Source: Actinomycetes bacterium
Lineage (GTDB): Bacteria > Actinomycetota > Acidimicrobiia > Acidimicrobiales > RAAP-2
Assembly (NCBI GenBank): GCA_021831035.1
Contig: JAKBNL010000016.1
Location: forward strand, 1 to 56,354
Length of the DNA stretch: 56,354 bases
Reading direction: 5' to 3'
The notes under the pieces: model-generated
Database searches by the model: none
Seen by the model: only the letters and a program-made list of their open reading frames with translations
Told to the model about the DNA's origin: nothing
In this document: positions 51,408-56,354 of the stretch, piece after piece
Layout of the letters: each line of letters starts with the position of its first letter
How positions within the stretch are numbered: position 1 is the stretch's first letter
Position numbers and translations under genes: made by a program

Positions 51408-52439
51408 ATGGTAGATAGTCGATTCTCAGTGCTCGGTCGCGACATGGCCGTCGACCTGGGCACCGCGAACACGCTGGTGTACGTCCGCGGCCGCGGCATC
51501 ATCCTCAACGAGCCGTCGGTGGTGGCGGTCGACGTGAAGGACGGCAAGCCCCTCGCGGTGGGCGCGGAGGCCAAGCGGATGATCGGGCGCACGCCGAGCA
51601 ACATCCAGGCGATCCGGCCCCTCAAGGACGGCGTCATCGCGGACTTCGAGATCTGCGAGAAGATGCTGCGCTACTTCATCCACCGAGTCCACCAGCGTCG
51701 CTTCGCCAAGCCGCGGATGGTCATCTGCGTGCCCTCGGGCATCACCGGCGTCGAGCAGCGCGCGGTCATGGAGGCGGCCGAGTTCGCCGGCGCGCGCAAG
51801 GCCTACATCATCGAAGAGCCGATGGCCGCCGCGATCGGCGCGGGCCTGCCCATCCACGAGCCCACCGGCAACATGGTCGTCGACATCGGCGGCGGTACGA
51901 CCGAGGTCGCGGTCATCTCGCTCGGGGGCATCGTGACGAGTCAGTCGATCCGCGTCGGCGGCGACGAGCTGGACGAGGCGCTCGTCGCCTTCGTGAAGAA
52001 GGAGTTCCAGCTGGCCCTCGGTGAGCGCACCGCCGAGGAGATCAAGATGCAGCTGGGTTCGGCCTTCCCCCTCGAGGAGGAGCTGCGCGCCGAGATCCGC
52101 GGCCGCGACCTGGTGACGGGCCTGCCCAAGACGGTGGTCATCTCGACCGAGCAGATTCGCCAGGCGATCGAAGAGCCGGTCCAGGCCATCGTCGACGCCG
52201 TGAAGATCACCCTCGACCGCACGCCGCCCGAGCTCTCCGCCGATCTCATGGAGCAGGGGATCGTCCTCACCGGCGGCGGGGCGCTGCTCGCCGGGCTCGC
52301 CGCTCGCCTCGAGTACGAGACCAACATGCCCATCATCGTCGCCAACGACCCGCTGAACTGCGTGGCGCTTGGCAGCGGGATGTGCCTCGAGGAGCTCGAG
52401 GCCTTCTCCCGGATGCTCAAGACCAGCCCGTCGCGTTAA
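51408..52439 (+). CDS. mreB: Rod-shape actin MreB
   Basis: A 343-aa actin-like ATPase that guides lateral wall synthesis. Phosphate loop DMAVDLGTANTLVYVRGRG, IEEPMAAAIGAGLP, VVDIGGGTTEVAVISLGG, and adenosine loop GIVLTGGGALLAGL. The first gene of a tight mreB-mreC-mreD-PBP2 operon (gap of 3 nt to mreC, then GTGA overlaps). Its presence points to a rod-shaped cell that elongates by lateral growth rather than the polar growth of mycobacteria. Confidence 0.97.
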   Translation: MVDSRFSVLGRDMAVDLGTANTLVYVRGRGIILNEPSVVAVDVKDGKPLAVGAEAKRMIGRTPSNIQAIRPLKDGVIADFEICEKMLRYFIHRVHQRRFAKPRMVICVPSGITGVEQRAVMEAAEFAGARKAYIIEEPMAAAIGAGLPIHEPTGNMVVDIGGGTTEVAVISLGGIVTSQSIRVGGDELDEALVAFVKKEFQLALGERTAEEIKMQLGSAFPLEEELRAEIRGRDLVTGLPKTVVISTEQIRQAIEEPVQAIVDAVKITLDRTPPELSADLMEQGIVLTGGGALLAGLAARLEYETNMPIIVANDPLNCVALGSGMCLEELEAFSRMLKTSPSR

Positions 52440-52442
52440 GGC

Positions 52443-53261
52443 GTGGCCACCGAACGCTCGCGTCGGCGCACGCTCACCCTGTCGGTCGCGGCGCTGGTGA
52501 CCCTGGTCGTCCTCTACCTGACGACGGGGGTCGGGTCGGGGCTGCGCGGGGCCGCGAACCTGATCGTGACGCCCTTCAGCTGGGCGGTCAACGGCATCGC
52601 CCGGCCGATCGGCCACTTCCTCGCGGGGACCGTCAACTACTCCGACGTCGTCGCCCAGAACCACAAGCTCCGCTACGAGCTGGGTCGTGCCCAGCTCAGG
52701 GCCAACGAGGCCTGGGCCTTCGAGCGTCAGCTCGAGGAGCTGACCAGCGCGTTGCACGTCCCCTTCGTAGGCTCGATCCCGATGGTGACGGCTCAGGTCA
52801 CCCAGGACGCCCCGACCAACTTCTCGGCGACGATCGGCATCTCCCAGGGTCGTGACGCGGGGGTCCTGGTGGGGATGCCCGTGGTCGCCAACGGTGGACT
52901 GATCGGGCGGGTCGTCGCCACCACGCCCCGCGGGGCGACCGTGGACCTGATCACCGACCCGACCTCGACGGTGGGGGGCGTGCTCGCGCGCGGCTCGGCC
53001 CACGTGCTCGTCTCGGGCCGGGGCATCGACAGCGGCCTCGCGTCGACCTCGGTGCCCCTCTCGAGCGGCGCGTCGCCGGGGGAGCAGGTCGTGACCGACG
53101 GGTTGCGCGGTGGACTCTTTCCCCCGGGCATCCCGATCGCGAGGGTGAGGGACGTCACCCTCACCCCGGGCGCCGCGAGCTACAACCTCGTCCTGACCCC
53201 CGACGCCGACCTGCGCCAGCTCGCCTACGTGGACGTGGTCTTGTGGGAGCCCACCCCGTGA
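52443..53261 (+). CDS. mreC: Rod-shape protein MreC
   Basis: A 272-aa bitopic membrane protein: N-terminal RSRRRTLTLSVAALVTLVVLYLT helix, a coiled-coil region near residues 60-100 (AQNHKLRYELGRAQLRANEAWAFERQLEEL), and the periplasmic double beta-barrel (TIGISQGRDAGVLVGMPVVANGGLIGRVV, TSTVGGVLARG). It scaffolds PBP2 with MreB. Its TGA overlaps the mreD start. Confidence 0.93.
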   Translation: MATERSRRRTLTLSVAALVTLVVLYLTTGVGSGLRGAANLIVTPFSWAVNGIARPIGHFLAGTVNYSDVVAQNHKLRYELGRAQLRANEAWAFERQLEELTSALHVPFVGSIPMVTAQVTQDAPTNFSATIGISQGRDAGVLVGMPVVANGGLIGRVVATTPRGATVDLITDPTSTVGGVLARGSAHVLVSGRGIDSGLASTSVPLSSGASPGEQVVTDGLRGGLFPPGIPIARVRDVTLTPGAASYNLVLTPDADLRQLAYVDVVLWEPTP

Positions 53262-53767
53262 GGCGGGTGGTGGTGCCGGTGACGCTCGTCACCCTCGTCC
53301 TCGTCGCGGTCCAACTCGACGTCTTCTCGTCACTGCGCTTCGCCGGAGCCGTCGTGATGATCGTCTGGCTCTGGCCGTTCTGCGTCGGGCTCACGGGCGC
53401 CACCTCGCTCGCCCTCTACAGCGCGACGCTGTCGGGGGTCTTCTTCGACACGCACTCCCCGACGCCCTTCGGCCTCGCCCTCGTGGTGGCGCTCGTGCTC
53501 GCGTGGTTCGCCTCGCGGCTCGGTCGTGAGGGGATCGGCGACCTCGACTCGGCGGCGTGGTGGGTCACCCCGGTGCTCGCCGCGGTCGCCGGCTTCCTCG
53601 CCCCGCTCCTGTTCGTGGCGGCCGGCGTCCTGGCCCTGCACGGCTCGATGTGGCGCAACGGCCTCCTCGCGGCCATGACGGTCAACGCGGTCGCCTTCTT
53701 CGTCCTCGCCCGGCCCGCGGCCCGGCTGGCCCGCTGGACGAGCGGCCAGCGCGCGGTGCGCCGGTGA
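53258..53767 (+). CDS. mreD: Rod-shape protein MreD
   Basis: A 169-aa integral membrane protein with about five to six hydrophobic segments, weakly conserved as usual for MreD; assignment rests on topology and position between mreC and PBP2. The GTG at 53258 overlaps the mreC TGA; its own TGA overlaps the next GTG at 53764. Confidence 0.85.
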   Translation: MRRVVVPVTLVTLVLVAVQLDVFSSLRFAGAVVMIVWLWPFCVGLTGATSLALYSATLSGVFFDTHSPTPFGLALVVALVLAWFASRLGREGIGDLDSAAWWVTPVLAAVAGFLAPLLFVAAGVLALHGSMWRNGLLAAMTVNAVAFFVLARPAARLARWTSGQRAVRR

Positions 53768-55899
53768 CCCCCTCCTGGCGGGACCGGCCGACCGGGTCGT
53801 GGTTCACCCGGCTGTGGCGGCCGTGGACCTCGCTGCACCCTCGACGGGGTCGTGGCCGCACCATCAACGAGCCCAAGCCCGTGGGCATCCGCGACCTCGT
53901 CGCCGGTCCCGACGAGGTGGTGGCCCGCCCGGAGCGGCGCTGGACGGTCATCGGGGGCTTCTTCTTGGTGCTGCTCGTCGCCCTCGTGGTGCGCCTCTTC
54001 TTCCTCCAGGTCCTCGAGTACCGGACCTCGGCCGCGACCGTGTACGCCAACTCCTTGCGCGTGACGACCATCCCGGCCGCCCGGGGTTCGATCATGGACC
54101 GCGAGGGGACCCCGCTCGTCACCAACGTGACCACGACCCAGATCCGCCTCTCGCGCGCCGAGGCGGCCCTGCACCCCGCGATCAAGGGGACCCTCTCGTC
54201 GCTCACCGGGCTGAGCGTCAAGCAGATCAACGCCGCGCTCAACAACCAGCAGTACAGCCCGTACCAGCCCGCCCCCATCATGAACGACGCGCCCCCCGGG
54301 GAGGTCGAGTTCATCAAGCTCCACCCGAGTGAGTTCCCCGGGGTGACGGTGCTCAGCACCTCCCAGCGCGCCTACCCCCAGGGCGGCGGCACCGCGGCAC
54401 CGGTTCTCGGCTACGTCGGCCCGATCACCGGGGCCGAGCTCGCCGCCCACCCCAACCAGGGCTACCAGACCGACTCGGTCATCGGGAAGTCCGGTCTCGA
54501 GGCGTACTACGAGCAGTACCTGAGGGGCCACGACGGCACCCAGACGATCGAGGTCGACGCGAACAACCAGATCCTCGGGGCGATCAAGACGACCGCCCCG
54601 AGGGTCGGCGACACGGTGGTGACCAATATCGACCTCGGGCTGCAGCAGGCGCTCGACGCCTACCTCAAGTACCAGATCCTCACCGACCGGCGCTCTATCG
54701 ACCCCGTCTCGCACCTGCGGCCCCAGGCGCCCAACGGCGCGGCCGTGGTGCTCGACCCCAACACCGGCGCCGTGCTCGCGATGGCGAGCTACCCGAGCTA
54801 CAACCTGAACGACTTCGTCAAGGGCCTCTCGAACGCACAGTACGCCCAGCTGATCCAAAAGGGCGCGTTCAACAACTTCGCCATCCAGGGCCTCTACACG
54901 CCCGGCTCGACCTTCAAGCTGATCACCGCCACGACCGAGCTGCAGACGGGCATCATGTCCGCCTACCACATCATCAACGACACCGGGACGTTCGTCGTGC
55001 CGGGCTGCCTCAACAAGACGAACCACGGCTGCCTCTTCCACGACGACGACAACTCGGCGGCGGGGCTGATCGACCTGCCGATGGCGATCACCGTCTCGTC
55101 GGACTACTACTTCTACAACCTCGGCTACCTCTTCTGGATCCACCAGAGCCAGTACGGCCAGACCCCGATCCAGAACGTCGGTGCGCAGTACGGGCTCACC
55201 ACGCTCACCAACGTCGACCTGCCCAACGAGGTCGCCGGCCGGATCGACTCGCCCGAGGTGCGCAGGCAGCTCCACGCGGCGGACCCCAAGGCCTTCCCGA
55301 CGGTGACCTGGTACACGGGTGACAACATCGAGATGGCCTTCGGCCAGGGGACCACGGCCTTCACGCCCCTCGCCCTGGCGAACGCCTACGCCACCTTCGC
55401 CAACGGCGGCACCCGCTACCAGCCCGAGGTGGCCGCCGCCATCGTCGACCCCCACGGCAAGGTCGTCGTGCGCTACCAGCCCCACGTGCTGGGCCACGTC
55501 AGCCTGCCCCCGGCCATCCGCGACCCGATCCTGCAGGGCTTCGAGGGCGTCATCAACAATCCGCGCGGCACCGGCTACTACCCGTTCCACCAGTACGCCA
55601 ACTTCAACCTCTCGACCTTCCCGGTGGCCGGCAAGACGGGGACGGCCTCGAACGCGCCGGGCCTCGAGCCGAACTCACTCTTCGTGGGATTCGGCCCGAC
55701 GACCCACCCGCGCTACGTGGTGGTCTGCGTGATCGCCGAGGGCGGCTACGGCGCCGACGCCGCCGCCCCGGTCGTCGCGAAGACCTTCGACTACCTCGTC
55801 GCCCACCCGGTCGGTCCGGTCCACCTCGCGCCGGTGCTCTCGACGTCCCCCGCGCACCGCCGGGCCCCGCACGCGCCGGCCACGGCCAAGGCCGGATAG
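53764..55899 (+). CDS. mrdA: Penicillin-binding protein 2 (class B, elongation)
   Basis: A 711-aa class B transpeptidase that crosslinks wall peptides in the elongation complex. A cytoplasmic arm of about 60 residues, one membrane helix (WTVIGGFFLVLLVALVVRLFFLQVL), the dimerisation domain with AARGSIMDREGTPL, and the transpeptidase domain with nucleophile Ser in TPGSTFKLIT, SSD motif in TVSSDYYFYN and KTG in AGKTGTAS. The end is a short Pro/Ala/His-rich tail. The GTG at 53764 overlaps the mreD TGA. The rodA gene, usual next neighbour, does not follow immediately. Confidence 0.94.
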   Translation: MTPSWRDRPTGSWFTRLWRPWTSLHPRRGRGRTINEPKPVGIRDLVAGPDEVVARPERRWTVIGGFFLVLLVALVVRLFFLQVLEYRTSAATVYANSLRVTTIPAARGSIMDREGTPLVTNVTTTQIRLSRAEAALHPAIKGTLSSLTGLSVKQINAALNNQQYSPYQPAPIMNDAPPGEVEFIKLHPSEFPGVTVLSTSQRAYPQGGGTAAPVLGYVGPITGAELAAHPNQGYQTDSVIGKSGLEAYYEQYLRGHDGTQTIEVDANNQILGAIKTTAPRVGDTVVTNIDLGLQQALDAYLKYQILTDRRSIDPVSHLRPQAPNGAAVVLDPNTGAVLAMASYPSYNLNDFVKGLSNAQYAQLIQKGAFNNFAIQGLYTPGSTFKLITATTELQTGIMSAYHIINDTGTFVVPGCLNKTNHGCLFHDDDNSAAGLIDLPMAITVSSDYYFYNLGYLFWIHQSQYGQTPIQNVGAQYGLTTLTNVDLPNEVAGRIDSPEVRRQLHAADPKAFPTVTWYTGDNIEMAFGQGTTAFTPLALANAYATFANGGTRYQPEVAAAIVDPHGKVVVRYQPHVLGHVSLPPAIRDPILQGFEGVINNPRGTGYYPFHQYANFNLSTFPVAGKTGTASNAPGLEPNSLFVGFGPTTHPRYVVVCVIAEGGYGADAAAPVVAKTFDYLVAHPVGPVHLAPVLSTSPAHRRAPHAPATAKAG

Positions 55900-55922
55900 C
55901 CGGGTCGGGGGCACCCGTGCAC

Positions 55923-56170
55923 TAGCCTGGGGGGTGTAGGGCGCCCGCCCGACGGGCGCGAAGGACGTCACGGTGGCCGCCGGAGCCGCCACCGAACCGA
56001 GGACGACGTGGCAGAGCCCAGGACCAGCGACAGCGACACCCGGCCCGTCGCCACCCTCCCGACGACCCAACGAACCCACCACCGTTCCCCGTCCGCCGAG
56101 CGCACCTCGCTCGCGGCGCCCCGTCGGCGGTGCTCCGCGCCCGCCGCGACCATCGCAAGGAGTACGCCCC
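55923..56170 (+). promoter_or_regulatory. Promoter and structured long leader
   Basis: TAGCCT (55923-55928) is followed by a 7-bp hairpin (GCGCCCG 55931-55937 with CGGGCGC 55943-55949), which lies at the expected transcription start, and by a second stem (GGTGGC 55972-55977 with GCCACC 55988-55993). AAGGAG (56157-56162) serves the GTG at 56171. A leader of about 235 nt is long for this genome. The first hairpin may instead terminate the mre operon. Confidence 0.4.
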
Positions 56171-56354
56171 GTGACCGAGGCCGTCAACCCCACCCCCGCC
56201 GCACCCGGCACCGCCGGGCCCGCGCCCGCACCTAGCCCCGACAGCCCCGCGCCGGAGCGGCCGCGCATCGGCGACACGCGCCCGGCCCCGCGCATCGGCG
56301 ACACCCGTCCCGCGCCGGGCGCGACCGCGAACGGCCCGGGCGCGTCGGCGGGGG
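56171..56354 (+). CDS. N-terminal part of a Pro/Ala-rich protein, cut by window end
   Basis: Open from GTG 56171 (AAGGAG 8 nt upstream) to the window end, 61 codons. The sequence is disordered and Pro/Ala-rich, with a tandem RIGDTRPAP repeat. Several actinobacterial RNase E/G proteins have such N-terminal extensions and lie close to cell-shape genes, so a ribonuclease E/G is my guess; nothing in the visible part proves it. Confidence 0.6.
   Translation, partial: MTEAVNPTPAAPGTAGPAPAPSPDSPAPERPRIGDTRPAPRIGDTRPAPGATANGPGASAG

Noticed and set aside
55081..55120. Missing SXN motif in PBP2
   Set aside because: The protein has SSD at the expected place, a known natural variant of SXN in class B PBPs, so it is not evidence of inactivity.
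1..56354. CRISPR array, rRNA operon, integrase or complete insertion sequence
   Set aside because: No regularly spaced repeats, rRNA segments, integrase or transposase motifs were seen on reading both strands.

Overview
The window is 56 kb of very G+C-rich chromosome from an actinobacterium. The gene content and order (tig-clpP-clpX-folC-ndk-mreB-mreC-mreD-PBP2), clpS followed by a DUF2017 gene, many GTG starts, frequent 4-nt GTGA overlaps, Rpf and DUF4232 secreted proteins, and TANNNT-type -10 boxes all fit. Acidimicrobiia is my best guess at class level; this is inference, since no rRNA is present.

Layout. (1) 1-4.9 kb is an accessory region, visibly less G+C-rich: a 67-aa ORF coupled to a 790-aa ABC-type ATPase with a possible HEPN-like RNase tail, a gene-poor stretch, a small membrane protein, and two diverged ~430-bp direct repeats with a third partial copy. 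(2) 4.9-13.2 kb: acyl-lipid desaturase, zinc alcohol dehydrogenase, a coupled three-gene unit (two secreted proteins and a DUF2236 protein), then a cluster of secreted wall-related proteins (GH25-like repeat protein, Rpf-like protein, DUF4232 protein). (3) 13.2-25.2 kb: lipid and acyl-CoA metabolism (acyl-CoA dehydrogenase, acyl-ACP desaturase, acyl-CoA ligase, MmsA-type dehydrogenase) mixed with housekeeping genes (Nudix, arfB, surE, aldose epimerase, SDR). A 159-bp MITE-like element sits exactly between the stop codons of arfB and surE. (4) 25.3-33 kb: clpS-DUF2017, a TetR-MFS exporter pair with a visible operator, a membrane GGDEF/EAL protein, a ParB-like protein and an aquaporin. (5) 33.1-45.4 kb: tRNA-Lys, aldehyde dehydrogenase, tRNA-His, tRNA-Arg, two collinear tandem hybrid histidine kinases, and a potA-potD-potB-potC polyamine ABC operon followed by tRNA-Pro. 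(6) 45.4-56.35 kb: housekeeping proteostasis and cell-shape cluster, ending in the start of a Pro/Ala-rich protein cut by the window edge.

Cross-cutting signals. TAGNNT/TANNNT boxes lie just upstream of many genes and tRNAs, and in several cases only 6-7 nt before the start codon, which implies leaderless mRNAs. Three convergent gene pairs share, or shared, a single CTAG in which both stop codons overlap; at one of them the MITE inserted and duplicated CTAG, so both stops were kept.

The best candidate for an undescribed system is the ATPase operon at 91-2672. The most clear-cut structural discovery is the 159-bp element at 21700-21858. No CRISPR array, rRNA or complete insertion sequence was seen.
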